Source: Megaustenia siamemsis (Eukaryota > Mollusca > Gastropoda > Stylommatophora > Ariophantidae). From it: a stretch of 64,000 bases of DNA. Numbering within the stretch: position 1 is the first letter of the stretch; each line of letters begins with the position of its first letter. Positions 23,930 through 35,499 of this stretch are shown one piece after another. The stretch spans positions 36,730,853 to 36,794,852 of the forward strand of contig JAVIAB010000092.1 in NCBI GenBank assembly GCA_032433765.1, given 5' to 3'. The notes beneath the pieces are model-generated. The model saw only the letters and a program-made list of their open reading frames with translations, was not told the DNA's origin and made no database searches. Both the position numbers and the translations under genes were made by a program.

Positions 23930-25090
23930 GTTGTACTAAACAGTACAACCAACGGCTGCCCTGCTGCCTTGCAGGTATGCTCGGGAGAGTAAAAGGCTAA
24001 GTGAGGGTACCCTGAAGTAAAACAACCTCACTAACTTGTGGGTGAGACTTTTTAGTCAAAAGCTAGCGGAGCCAACCGTAAACAAATCGACAGAAGGCAA
24101 TAGAAAACCACCGTCGTAATTTCTCTGTACAACCTTGAATCGCCACAATAATACAATTTACGACAACAATGTTGAAGGGGATTCCAATGAAAAACCCTCG
24201 TTCAGTAGCGGACATCATGTGCTACGTCATCAAGCTACTGTAAGCAAAATAAAATAATCTATGGTATGCTGATGATACCGTCTTAATCGCTAAGAGTGAA
24301 AATAAGTTACAAGAAATGTTAGACATTATAGTGACCGAAAGCAAATATAAAGAACTCAGCTTTAATAGCAAAAAGACAGAAGTAATGGCAACAACAAAGA
24401 AAAAGACATCACCTCAGGGCAAAATAAAGACAAGTGGATCAATATTAAAACAGGTAAATGAATTTAAATATTTGGGAACTTTGTTAACCTCTGATGGAAG
24501 ATGTACAAAAGAGGTGAGATGCAGAATGGCTCAGGCAAAAGCAGCATTCCAAAAATCGAGGAAGATACTATGCAATCCATTTTTGGCAATAGAAAGAAGA
24601 GAAAAAATTCTTAAATGTTATATAGAGCCAGTCTTAACATACGGATGTGAATCATGGACATTAGGACAACAGATAACGAAGAAATCAGTGAAGTCTAGAA
24701 ATGTGGTTTTACAGAAGAATGTTGAGAATATCATGGGCAGCTAAGAAAAGTAATGAAAACATTCTGAAAGAGGCCAAAGCAAAGAGAGAGGTAATTTCCA
24801 ATATTAGGAAGAAACAATCATAATTTTTTGGCCATGTAATGAGAAGGGAACAGCTGGAATATATTGTAACAACTTGGAAAATTGAAGGACAAAGAGATAG
24901 AGGGAAGCAAAAAGAAAATATATCAGACAGTTTAAGAGAATGGCTTGGCAGAAAGTCAACAGCAGAAATGATAAATAACTGTCGAGATCGAAAGTTGTGG
25001 AGAGACATGATCACCTACCTAGCTAGCAGCCCGGTACTTGATGATAGACCTAAGGACCATGTACAATTAAAAATGAAAAATGTTTAGTGC
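23930..25090 (+). mobile_element. LINE family B copy with probable large internal deletion
   Basis: The 3' half is well preserved. WYADDTVLIAKSEN-like sequence at 24262-24315 is followed by the frame 24316-24744 (KKTEVMATTKKKTSPQGKI, FKYLGTLLTSDGRCTKEVRC, CYIEPVLTYGCESWTLG) and 24839-25087 (REQLEYIVTTWKIEGQRDRG, WLGRKSTAEMINN, RKLWRDMITYLASSPVLDD). Just upstream, 23930-24230 is a non-RT segment (GGCTGCCCTGCTGCCTTGCA) that could be the element's 5' UTR, joined directly to the YADD region. The endonuclease and most of the RT are missing. Confidence 0.82.
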
Positions 25091-25620
25091 TTAAAATCGA
25101 TGTAATGTTAATGCAACTGTAAAACAGCAAAAATAATCCAGTTTTGTGTTGTTACTGCGATGCTCTCACAGAAATGTCTTGAAACCTGAGTGCAAAAGAA
25201 ATTATACAAAAAGCCATTCGGGCAGTCTGATTAAAAAAAAAAAGTGTTACGGGAAACATATAAAAATGCTTCAATGGATTCATTCAAGTTTACTCTAGCA
25301 TTAGATATCGTCTTTAATAATGTCTCCGCACAAACAGAGGGACTTGTGGCCTTGAACTTTTTAGAAGGTCACAAAACAAAACAGCCAAATAAAGTGAAAT
25401 AGTTTACAGGAAAGCGACAGAGAATCTAATTAATAACAGACAATTAAAAAAAAACTGAATAAAGCGATAAATACTGATAGGAAGACATAAAAAGCTACCA
25501 CAAAAAGACGTGTTGATGTTTTTTACTGCTGATGTTTTTTTTGCTAAAGTATGAGAATGGAAAGTTCTGTTGTTGATCAAATAAAATGAACTAACAAATA
25601 CAAACGTAAACGTGCTGTAA
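25091..25620. other. Spacer without recognised gene
   Basis: AT-rich, many stops, no recognisable domain. Confidence 0.45.
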
Positions 25621-25624
25621 ACAT

Positions 25625-25703
25625 ACCTCCTCCGACGATTCGCGGAATTATCGCCTCGGAAGTTTCCCTCTATAATAATATTAATTTATTATTTGTCTCC
25701 TAA
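25625..25703 (+). mobile_element. Tail of the TAAT-tailed SINE
   Basis: CATACCTCCTCC...GGAAGTTTCCCTCTATAATA followed by ATTTATTATTTGTCTCC, the same 3' end as the copy at 5195-5412 (there on the minus strand). Confidence 0.75.
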
Positions 25704-25849
25704 CAAATACAAAACTGGCTGGTAGGGAAGTGGTGTAGTGAGAAAGAGAGTACAAGGCATATATAGTTAGTAGTCATCGGATTAGCCTAATCCCAAACTA
25801 GGCAGGTATAGAACTGGGAAAGAGTTTAGATAGATTATATTGATATACA

Positions 25850-26065
25850 GATATATTGTGATATATAACGAGAGAGGTTGAGGTACATAACGTCTGACAG
25901 AAAATAACAGAGAGGTAGAGAGTGTGTTAGAGAAAGACGAGAGTGAGATTGAGGTAATAACGTCTGACAGATAAAACAGAGAGGTAGAGAATGTGTTATA
26001 AAAAAACAGAGATTGAGGTATATAACGTCTGACAGACAAAACAGAGAGGTAGAGAGTGTGTTAGA
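25850..26065. repeat. Imperfect ~65-bp tandem repeat
   Basis: Three copies of a unit around GAGGTAxATAACGTCTGACAG followed by ACAGAGAGGTAGAGA and GTGTTA. Copies begin near 25878, 25950 and 26013. Confidence 0.8.
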
Positions 26066-26091
26066 GAAAAACAAGTACGTGCACAGAAAAA

Positions 26092-26129
26092 AACACACAC
26101 ACACGCACGCACGCACACACACGCACGCA

Positions 26130-26182
<53 letters not shown>
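26092..26182. repeat. (AC)n/(GCAC)n/(AG)n microsatellite
   Basis: Compound dinucleotide and ACGC repeats; explains the His/Thr and Cys/Val-rich frames on both strands. Confidence 0.95.
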
Positions 26183-26183
<1 letters not shown>

Positions 26184-26920
26184 AGGGAGAAGTTTAAGAG
26201 AGTGCACAGTAAAAACTGACTGTAGGATTGATACGTTTAAGAATATCCTAATGTGCGCGTGTGTGTGTACATCAGATGACCTCTAAAGGAGCTAGAAGAA
26301 CGACGTTCAAAAGGTGACAGAGGTTTTGTTGAAAAATAGGAGGAAGAAATTATGTACAAAATTTGAAAAATGTGATATTGTGGAGAATTAAGTCAAGGAC
26401 TGTTGGCACAATGATTTTCAAACCAATTATAACATGAAATACAGAAACTGGTAGTAGCTGATTCATCCCGCTCTCTCTTTCTATCTCTCTCCCTCTCTCT
26501 GTCTACCATGTATGGTTGGGAGACATAATTAGTTATTTTACGCAACAACTATCTTTGCTGATTGTAATCTCTGTATGTCAAACATGCCACAAGAATTAAT
26601 TCAGCTGATCATATCTTGCTGAAAGTGCACATATACAAAATGTATTCAATTAAGAATACCAAAATGTATAATTATTATATTAGCATGTGTATTAATAGTA
26701 ACTTGGGACCATCAAAACTAGAGACGAAAAATACAAAACAATAATAAATATAAGATCTGACGCAAAAGTAGAATCTTTAGGAACATTAAATATATACATA
26801 AAGCTTTAACGTTGAAACTGAAAAGAATAGAAAATGAAACTGATTTCCTGGAATTGTGATATGATAGTAAATGTAAAGAAAAGTTGTGAATGATTAAGAG
26901 GACAAAATAATGATGCCTTC
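26183..26920. other. Spacer without recognised gene
   Basis: Nothing recognised except a short pyrimidine tract (CTCTCTCTTTCTATCTCTCT) near 26470. Confidence 0.45.
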
Positions 26921-26924
26921 GTTC

Positions 26925-28010
26925 ATCATGTGCCATACCGGTTGGCGTAGGCGATCATGTCCCTCCACAAACTTCTATCTACAGTGCATCGTATCAGTTC
27001 TGTTGTTGACTGTTTTCCATGCCATGACACCAAGCTATCCAGTATTTTCTCTCTTTGTCGTCCACGAACTCTCTCTCCTTTTATTTTGCCAGTTGTAAAA
27101 AGTATTCCAACTTTCCTCTTCTCATGATGTGCCCGAAAAATGTTGATTGCTTCTTTCTGATGTTTTTTAAGAGCTCCTTTTTTGTGTTGGCCTCTTTGAG
27201 AACTTCCTCATTGATCTTTTTAGCTGTCCAGGGAACTTTCAACATTCTTCTGAGAAATCCCATCTCTGTGGCCTCTAATCGTCTTTTCATTTGTTTGTGT
27301 ATTGTCCATGATTCGCTTCCATAGGTCAGAATTGGTTGTATATAGCACCGATGAACTCTCTTTCTCATTTTTATTGACATAGATTTGTTGCATAATATAT
27401 TTTTCATTTTCTGAAATGCTATTTTGGCCTGAGCTATTCTGCTTTTTATTTCTGTGGTGCATCTCCCATATTATGTTATTATTGTGTCCAAGTATTTGAA
27501 ACGTTGCACTTGTTTCAGATTTGTCTCCTTTATTTGTATGCTGCATGATGGTGGTGATTGTTTCTTCGATATAACCATTACTTCTGTTTTCTTACTATTC
27601 AGACTGAGACCTTTCTTGTTGCTTTATTTTAGTATTATGTCTATCATTTCTTGTAGTTCGTTATCTGTCTCTGCTATTAAGACTGTGTCATCCGCATATC
27701 GCAAATTATTTATGTTGTGACCGTTGACTTCAATTCCTTTTTTGTCTACTATTGATCTCATAATATATTCGATGTAAGGTGAAAACAAATCCGGTGACAG
27801 AACACAGCCTTGTCTGACTCCTTTGTATTTTATATTGGAATTGTCCTGTTTGGTTGTTAATTCGTATAGCTGCTGTTTTTTGTTGCTAGTACATATTTTT
27901 TTATGATTCGCAGATCCTTGCCATCAATGTTTAATTTCTCCAGCATATTGATTATTTCCACATGCTTTACCTTGTCAAATACTTTCGTGTAGTCTATAAA
28001 GCACATATAA
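26925..28010 (-). mobile_element. LINE family B copy, 3' half
   Basis: Reverse strand: palm and fingers remnant with FDKVKHVEI-type sequence at the right edge, then RT decayed around 27700-27900, and the frame 27407-27081 (VHRCYIQPILTYGSESWTIH, EATEMGFLRRMLKVPWTAKK, QSTFFGHIMRRGKLEYF). It ends in the family 3' UTR ATGGCACATGATGAACG. It is very close in sequence to the copy at 1034-2290. Confidence 0.88.
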
Positions 28011-28720
28011 TGAAGCCTTAAATGATTTGAAAATCAAGAAAGTATCACTAAAATAATTCGAACAAGTCAAGTTAATCTCTGTTACATATAAAGAGACATA
28101 ATAACGTAGTGATGTTATTGTTTAAAACTGGCGAAATATAGGACACAAGAGTCAGAGACAAGCAGATATTGGAGAGGACTGATAATATCAAGAGCAGCAT
28201 GAAGCATGAGAAACTTTGAGTGACAACTATTGAAAGTCAAGTACAACTACCGAATGTCAAGTACAACTACCGAATGTCAAGTACAACTACCGAATGTCAA
28301 GTACAACTACCGAATGTCAAGTACAACTACTGAATGTCAAGTTTAGATGTGAAATCAGAGCAGTATGAAGATGGAATTGTGTACATAATTAAAGACTAAT
28401 TTTTGTGGACTATTTCTTGCTATCATTTAACTTCGTACACGTTAAGCTGGTACTGTTTGTGAATGTGAACACAAATCATCAAACAAACTTACATAAGCAA
28501 AAGATGATAATAAACTAGTCCTGGAAAAAGATGCACCTTAAGACAAGAAAGATGTGATGATTGATCTTGCTCATCTTTGTAATTGTGGAAAACTTACTGG
28601 TGAAATGGTAATGACATACTGCTGACCAAATTATCCTAAAATAAGCCGAAGGTTAAAACGAAATATGGTCACTAACGCCACAAACATTATCTTTTAATTT
28701 GCAGCTACACACAATAAAGG
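28011..28720. other. Spacer with short repeat
   Basis: Includes the 20-bp repeat listed separately; otherwise nothing recognised. Confidence 0.45.
28231..28340. repeat. 20-bp minisatellite
   Basis: About 5.5 copies of GAATGTCAAGTACAACTACC. Confidence 0.95.
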
Positions 28721-28721
28721 A

Positions 28722-29612
28722 GTTCTTTCTTTCTTCATTATTTAAAGGTTGTTCTTTCTTTCTTTATTATTTAAAGGTTGTTCTTTCTTTCTTCATTATT
28801 TAAAGGTTGTCCTTTATTTCTTCATTCTTTAAAGGTTGTTCTTTCTTTCTTCATTATTTAAAGGTTGTCCTTTCTTTCTTCATTATTTAAAGGTTGTCCT
28901 TTATTTCTTCATTATTTAAGGTTGTTCTTTCTTTCTTTATTATTTAAAGGTTGTTCTTTCTTCTTTATTATTTAAAGGTGTTCTTTCTTTCTTTATTATT
29001 TAAAGGTTGTTCTTTCTTTCTTCATTATTTAAGGTTGTTCTTTCTTTCTTCATTCTTTAGAGGTTGTTTTTTCTTTCTTTATTATTTAAAGGTTGTCATT
29101 TCTTCCTTCATTATTTAAAGGTTGTTTTTTCTTTCTTTATTACTTAAAGGTTTTTTTTCTTCCTTCATTCTTTAAAGTTTTTTTTCTTTCTTCATTATTT
29201 AAAGGTTGTTCTTTCTTTCTTCATTATTTAAAGGTTGTTTTTTCTTTCTTTATTACTTAAAGGTTGTTTTTTCTTCCTTCATTCTTTAAAGTTTTTTTTT
29301 CTTTCTTCATTATTTAAAGGTTGTTCTTTCTTTCTTCATTATTTAAAGGTTGTCCTTTCTTTCTTCATTATTTAAAGGTTGTTCTTTCTTTCTTCATTAT
29401 TTAAAGGTTGTTCTTTCTTTCTTCATTATTTAAAGGTTGTTCTTTCTTTCTTAATTATTTAAAGGTTGTCCTTTCTTTCTTCATTATTTAAAGGTTGTTC
29501 TTTCTTTCTTCATTATTTAAAGGTTGTTCTTTCTTTCTTAACTATTTAAAGGTTGTTCTTTCTTTCTTAATTATTTAAAGGTTGTCCTTTCTTTCTTCAT
29601 CATTTATAGGTT
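28722..29612. repeat. 29-bp minisatellite, ~0.9 kb
   Basis: About 30 copies of a 28-30-bp unit containing TTATTTAAAGGTTGTTCTTT. Variants swap TTCTTT/TCCTTT/TTTTTT and CATTATT/CATTCTT/TATTACT. The strand is strongly pyrimidine-biased. Confidence 0.95.
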
Positions 29613-29765
29613 GCTGAATGTTTGTCATGAAATGGGTGATAGTTCAAGCATCCAAGTGGACAGCTGTGAAAGTGTTCCCCGCCAAACTGATGAAACTCTT
29701 TAACTCCGGAGTTGTGTAAATGAGGATTGGAATCACGGTAGGGGCAACATGTTTTTTTCTCTCTC

Positions 29766-29766
<1 letters not shown>

Positions 29767-29805
<39 letters not shown>

Positions 29806-29890
29806 GTGCCATACCGGTTGGCGTAGGCGATCATGTCCTTTCACAATCGTTTATCACTTGTGCATTGTATCAATTCTGTTGTTGACTGTT
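29767..29890 (-). mobile_element. LINE family B, 3'-terminal stub with (ATG)n tail
   Basis: A run of 13 CAT repeats (29767-29806) leads into GTGCCATACCGGTTGGCGTA and the end of the 3' UTR. Only about 80 bases of LINE remain beyond the tail. Confidence 0.85.
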
Positions 29891-30275
29891 GTCTCCCCTC
29901 TCAGGAGATGAATTAAAAATTGTGACCTGAACACCTCGTGGCAACTGAACTTGACAAGCGACCTTTATTATCCAGTCCTATAAGTCCCCCAGGCAGACTT
30001 CAGGAATGGGATAAAACAGCACATAGAGGATGCCTGTTTTCTTTTTCCACCCAGTTTTCTTATTGTTAAAACATAACAATCTTATCAGACATCGTGAACT
30101 TAATAATGTCACCAAAATTATCTTTTTTCCTGAAATTATACCTGCCAAAGTGTAAGTCAAAAATAAAGAGCCAAACGTTGCACAATATAATAATAGGTTT
30201 ACTGGAACATGCACCTAACGAATCGTTGGCAGTGTGGGCTAAAGAGAAAACTTCCACAGTTATGTCTGTTTGGCG
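29891..30275. other. Spacer without recognised gene
   Basis: No exon or repeat recognised. Confidence 0.4.
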
Positions 30276-30278
30276 CAT

Positions 30279-30735
30279 TTTGTCTTTGAACTTTTTGTCT
30301 TTGAACTTTTTGTCTTTGAACATTTTGTCTTTGAACATTTTGTCGTTGAGCATTTTGTCTTTGAGCATTTTGTCTTTGAGCGTTTTGTCTTTGAGCGTTT
30401 TGTCTTTGAACATTTTGTCTTTGAACATTTTGTCTTTGAACATTTTGTCTTTGCACATTTTCTCTTTGAACATTTTGTCTTTGAGCGTTTTGTCTTTGAG
30501 CGTTTTGTCTTTGAACTTTTTGTCTTTGAACATTTTGTCTTTGAGCGTTTTGTCTTTGAACATTTTGTCTTTGAACATTTTGTCTTTGAACATTTTGTCT
30601 CTGAGCATTTAGTCTTTGAGCGTTTTGTCTCTGAGCATTTTGTCTTTGAACATTTTGTCTTTGAGCATTTTGTCTTTGAACATTTTTGTCTCTGAACATT
30701 TTGTCTTTGAACATTTTGTCTTTGAACATTTTGTC
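30279..30735. repeat. 15-bp minisatellite open in several frames
   Basis: About 30 copies of TTTGAACATTTTGTC, with variants at two positions (GAAC/GAGC, ATTT/GTTT). Because 15 is a multiple of three and the unit lacks stops, long repetitive frames open on both strands (SLNIL on plus; KDKMF and RQNVQ on minus). Nothing suggests a real protein. Confidence 0.95.
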
Positions 30736-30984
30736 AGAGTTTTCCACTTGGACACAATATTCGTGTCCATGTCTGTTTATTGTTTATATTTATCTAGCAA
30801 CAAAATCTCTCATATGAGGATTTTCTGTTATACACACTATAAGGGAGATTATTCATGACATAAATTCAATCAAAATACATTCATTCGACGCAATAAAAAA
30901 AAATAATGAAATAACTCAGTCTTAATGCCGATTATAAGGCAAATCAAATATTGGGACAACTATCCCTTATACTGTAACAAAAGG

Positions 30985-31505
30985 CAATAATTATTACCAC
31001 CATGAAATATCTTATACAGAGTATATTCATTTTAGCATTGTGCTACCAACGCCAAACATGGACACTTACGTCTAAGCATACAAGAACGCTTGTCATCACA
31101 GAGATCCGATGTCTGAGAAAAGCGCTTGGAGTAACCAGAAAAGACATCAGAAATGATATTATAAGAGAAAGAGCAGGAATGGAGCCAATCTTAAGCTACA
31201 TACAGAAGCAACAAATAAACTAATTTGTCCATCTAGAAAGAATGTCTTGTAGTTCCTTACCATATAAAACATATATTAAAAAAGAATTTGGCAGAAGAGC
31301 AAGAGGCAGACCTAGAGTGCGAAGGATAGACAAGATCAAAGAAACGTTACAACAGTATCATTTGACAATAAGTGAAGCAGCCAAAAAGGCGAGAACCAGA
31401 ATTTTATATCTCCATTTACAAGAGAAAGTGGAGAAAGAGAAGAAAGAGCGAATGCCGATTATTTTTCCACTCCCACTCCAACCTTGTCTGTCGTGCATTA
31501 ACTGA
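30985..31505 (+). mobile_element. LINE 3' fragment (family E-like)
   Basis: Frames 31002-31223 (RQTWTLTSKHTRTLVITEIR, RKALGVTRKDIRNDIIRERA) and 31242-31505 (GRRARGRPRVRRIDKIKETL) encode the C-terminal region of a non-LTR element, separated by one in-frame stop. Confidence 0.78.
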
Positions 31506-31765
31506 CAACTTTATATCTCCTCTTTATTTGCAGCTGGTCTAGTAGTAACCACTTTTAAGAGAGATACGTGCGTGAAGGGAGAAAGAGTGCAGGAGATAAA
31601 GAAATGTTCGTCATTCACAAAAGATTCCAGGATAAATATGCGCAGATAAATATACACGCAAACTGTGCCAAGATCTACAGTCGTTTTTATCGCGTTGATT
31701 GAAAGAACTAGTTTCCTAACGGCGTCGCCACAAGTTCCAACCATATTCCTGAAATAATGTAGATC

Positions 31766-31865
31766 NNNNNNNNNNNNNNNNNNNNNNNNNNNNNNNNNNN
31801 NNNNNNNNNNNNNNNNNNNNNNNNNNNNNNNNNNNNNNNNNNNNNNNNNNNNNNNNNNNNNNNNN
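31766..31865. other. Assembly gap, exactly 100 N
   Basis: A run of exactly 100 N, the usual placeholder for a gap of unknown size. It lies directly against the 5' part of a long, nearly duplicated LINE, which probably stopped the contig. MCTP exons to its left are on the minus strand; those to its right are on the plus strand. Confidence 0.97.
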
Positions 31866-34800
31866 GGGCCCGAAAGGGGAGTAAAGAATAGCGCGCTGTA
31901 CCCTACCAGGCATGTTCGTAAGAGGCGAGAAAGGAGGGTTAGGCATGGGACTGGCTATCCCATACTGTAAAAAAATAAGCCGAAAAAAACTTCACAAACA
32001 TGAACAAGTCAAAGAAAGATAAAGTTAATCCGTCAACCAGGAAAGAGAAGGGCTCTCTGTCTAAGAGACGTATGACGCAATCCGGAGAAAGCCATAAGAG
32101 TCCGGGTTGCCGACTCACCCTTTGTCTACCAGGAAATCATCCAGAATTGGCACCTGGAATGTTCGTACCCTTAACGAACAGGGAAAAGCGGCACAAGTGG
32201 CAGCAGAAATGACAACTACAAGATAGATATTCTGGGAATGTGTGAAACAAGATGGCTGGGAGCGGAGAGAATAAAATTGAATACAGGGAGATGATTTTAT
32301 CATCAGGACACCAGGAACCAGGAGCACAACATAGCGAAGGGGTAGCTATAATGCTATCAAAGAATGCACAGAAGACACTAATAGAATGGGAGGCAGTGGG
32401 ACCAAGACTGGTGAGAGCAACATTTAGAACAACCAAAAACAAAATAAAATTACACATTATACAATGCTATGCACCAACCAACGATAAAGATGACTCAGTT
32501 AAAGATGATTTTTATAAACAGCTACAATGCAGATGGATGCAAGACGAGCCAAGGATATTATAATCTTGATGGGAGACCTAAATGCTAAGGTAGGATCAGA
32601 CAACAGAGGCTTCGAAGAGATTATGGGAAAACATGGACTTGGAGATATAAACGAGAATGGAGAGATATTTGTGAATTTCTGCGCCCTTAATCAAATGAGC
32701 CTAGGAGGAACAATATTCCAACATAAAAGAATACACAAAGCTACATGGGTGTCACCAGATCATAGAACGGAAAATCAAATTGATCACATATGTATTAATA
32801 ATAAGTTTAAGTCATCCTTACAGGATGTAAAAGTATATAGAGGGGCAGATATAGCTTCTGATCATCATCTTCTGTTAGCCAAACTTAAAATTAAATTAAA
32901 AAGGTATACTACAACGAATAAGGGTAGAAAGTATTTCAATGTAGGGTTTCTTAAAGAACAAGGAATTAAAGATAAATTCGCAGTCACAATATCAAACAAA
33001 TACCAAGTCCTCCAACAACTAGAAAATACAATAAATATAGAAGATCATTGGAAACAGGTAAAAAATATATGGAAAGAGACATGCGAAGAAACACTGGGGA
33101 AAAGAGAACGCCAGAATAAGGCATGGATGACAGCAGAGACCCTGGATAAAATTAAAGAAAGAAAGAACAAGAAAGCAGACATAAATAAAAGCAAAACAAG
33201 AAGTAATAAAGCCAAGACACAGGAAGCTTACACAGAGGTGAACAAAGAAGTGAGAAGATGCATTAAAAGGGATAAGAGGAAATATATAGATGAACTAGCT
33301 AAAGAGGCAGAAGAAGCAGCAAATAAAGGGAATATGAAAGAACTGTACAACAGCACAAAGAAATTAGGTGGAAAATACAAACAGATCAACGCCTTTATCA
33401 AAGATAAGAAAGGAAATCTGCTTAGTAATATAAGGGAACAAATGGAGAGATGGAAAGACACTTTGAAGAACTTTTGAACAGACCCGGCTCAAATAATCCT
33501 CCAGATATACTACCAGCAGAAGAAGAGTTACACGTTAACTGCGGAAAACCAAGCAAAGAAGAAATAATGAAAGCCATCAAACTATTAAAAGATGGTAAAG
33601 CCACAGGACCAGATGAAATTCCTTCGGAAGCCATCAAAGCAGATATTAACACCTCTACCAAGATGTTACATATCTATTGGATAAAATTTGGGAGAGGGAA
33701 GAAATACCTAAAGACTGGAGAGAAGGTTATATGATCAAACTACCAAAGAAAGGAAGTTTACAGGAGTGCACAAATTATAGGGGAATTATGCTACTATCAG
33801 TGCCAGGAAAAATATTAGGCAGAATCATTCTGGAGAGACTAAAAGAGGCTATAGAGAAACACTTGAGAGATGAACAAGCAGGTTTTAGGAAGAACAGATC
33901 ATGTGCTGATCAAATAACTACTCTACGTATAATAGTTGAACAAAGTTTAGAACTAAAATCCCCACTTATATTGGATTCATAGATTACGAAAAGGCATTTG
34001 ATAGTTTAGACAGAAGAATGCTTTGGAAGTTGCTGAGTCATTACGGAATCCCCATAAAGTTTATTAACCTGATAAAAACAATGTATGAAGGAACAAAATG
34101 TAGTGTGGTGCATGAAGGACAGCTTACAGAAGCATTTGAAATAAGAACAGGAGTAAGGCAAGGATGCCTTCTGTCTCCATTTCTCTTTCTACTGGCCATA
34201 GATTGGATTATGAAAATAACTCAAAACAACAGAAATGGGATCCAGTGGTCACTGACCAAACAACTTGATGATTTAGACTTTGCTGATGACATAGCTCTCC
34301 TATCACACAGCCATCAACAGATGCAGGATAAAATGAGTATATTAGATGAGAGATCACAACAGCTAGGACTAAAGATTAATAGAGATAAGACCAACATTAT
34401 GAGAATTAATGCAGTTGGCAATAACCAAATAAAACTAGGAGAAATACCTCTACTAGACGTACAATCTTATATATATCTGGGCAGTAATATAGATAAAGAG
34501 GGAGGAACAGAAAATGATACCAAAATAAGGATATCAAAAGCAAGAGGAGCTTTCATTGCACTGGGAAACATATGGAAATCCAAAGAAATTAGGCTAAATA
34601 CAAAAATAAAATTTTCAACTCAAATGTTAAGTCGGTCCTATTATATGGCTGTGAAACATGGAGAATACAAAATTGACAATCACGAAGGTACAGACTTTCA
34701 TTAATGGATGCTTGCGCAGAATAAAGGGATGGAAATGGCAGGACAAAGTCACTAACGTGGAATTATGGAAATGTACCGGTCAAATACCAGTGGATAAAGA

Positions 34801-35052
34801 GATACAGCGAAGACGATGGCGATGGATAGGACACACACTACGGAAGCCAACTGAGAGTATTACACAACAGGCCCTTTTTTGGAATCCCCAGGGGAAAAGA
34901 CAAAGAGGAAGACCAAGGAATTCTTGGAGAAGACAGATGAAGCAGAGATGAAGATGATGGGGAAGACATGGAATGATCTTAAAAGAATGCAAAAAACAGA
35001 ACGACTTGGAAAGTGTTTGTTGAAGACCTATGCTCCACTGGAGCTAAAAGGT
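31866..35052 (+). mobile_element. LINE family A, copy 1, broken by many 1-bp indels
   Basis: Non-LTR element with an N-terminal AP endonuclease and a reverse transcriptase. The endonuclease pieces are at 32252-32563 and 32527-33477 (IILMGDLNAKVGSDNRG; ENQIDHICINNKF; GADIASDHHLLLAKL). The RT pieces are at 33450-33982 and 34018-34704 (KATGPDEIPSEAIK, NYRGIMLLSVPGKILGRIIL, DEQAGFRKNRSCADQ, GVRQGCLLSPFLF, LDFADDIALLSH), and the C-terminal domain at 34658-34951 (RRRWRWIGHTLRKP, GKRQRGRPRNSW). It is nearly identical to copy 2 (37532-40748) but carries at least ten single-base deletions that split the frame. Its 5' end is lost in the N gap. Its 3' flank is LINE B sequence, so it sits at a different site from copy 2. 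Confidence 0.92.
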
Positions 35053-35410
35053 AAAGACAAAAATGGATTGCATAGTGTCTTCCTCATTTTTTGGGAAGCT
35101 GCTTTTGTCTGACCATTCTGCATCTCACCTCTTTTGTACATCTTCCATCTGAGGTTAACGAAGTTCCCAAATATTTAAATTCATTTACCTGTTTTAATAT
35201 AGTTCCAATTGTCTTTATTTTGCATTGAGGTGATTCTTTTTTGTTGTTGCTACCATTACCTCTGTCTTTTGCTATTAGGCTGAGTCCTTTATTTTTGCTT
35301 TCCTTCACTACAATGTCCAACATTTCTTGTAACTCATTTTCATTCTCAGCGATTAAAACTGTATCATCAGCATACCTTAGATTATTTGTATTATGACCTC
35401 CTTTATATTC
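35053..35410 (-). mobile_element. LINE family B fragment
   Basis: The frame 35323-35084 carries MLDIVVKESKNKGLSLIAKD and FKYLGTSLTSDGRCTKEVRC of the family B thumb region. It abuts the 3' end of LINE A copy 1 at about 35058, so LINE A copy 1 probably landed in it. Confidence 0.85.
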
Positions 35411-35499
35411 TACTATTATTCACTCCATAAACTATGAATTATTTTAACCCAAACAAATAACAAGAATTTTCTTTGTGTACAGACCTGTATCACTTCTTC

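Noticed and set aside
29600..29844. ORFs with poly-Asp or poly-Met
   Set aside because: Produced by the CAT/ATG microsatellite at the tail of a LINE.
30066..30747. Long repetitive ORFs (KDKMF, RQNVQ, SLNIL repeats) as a repeat protein
   Set aside because: They are readings of a 15-bp minisatellite in several frames of both strands; no start context, splice structure or domain supports any of them.
32115..32457. Cys-rich minus-strand ORFs over LINE A
   Set aside because: Antisense shadows of the endonuclease frame, repeated identically over copy 2 at 37823-38144.
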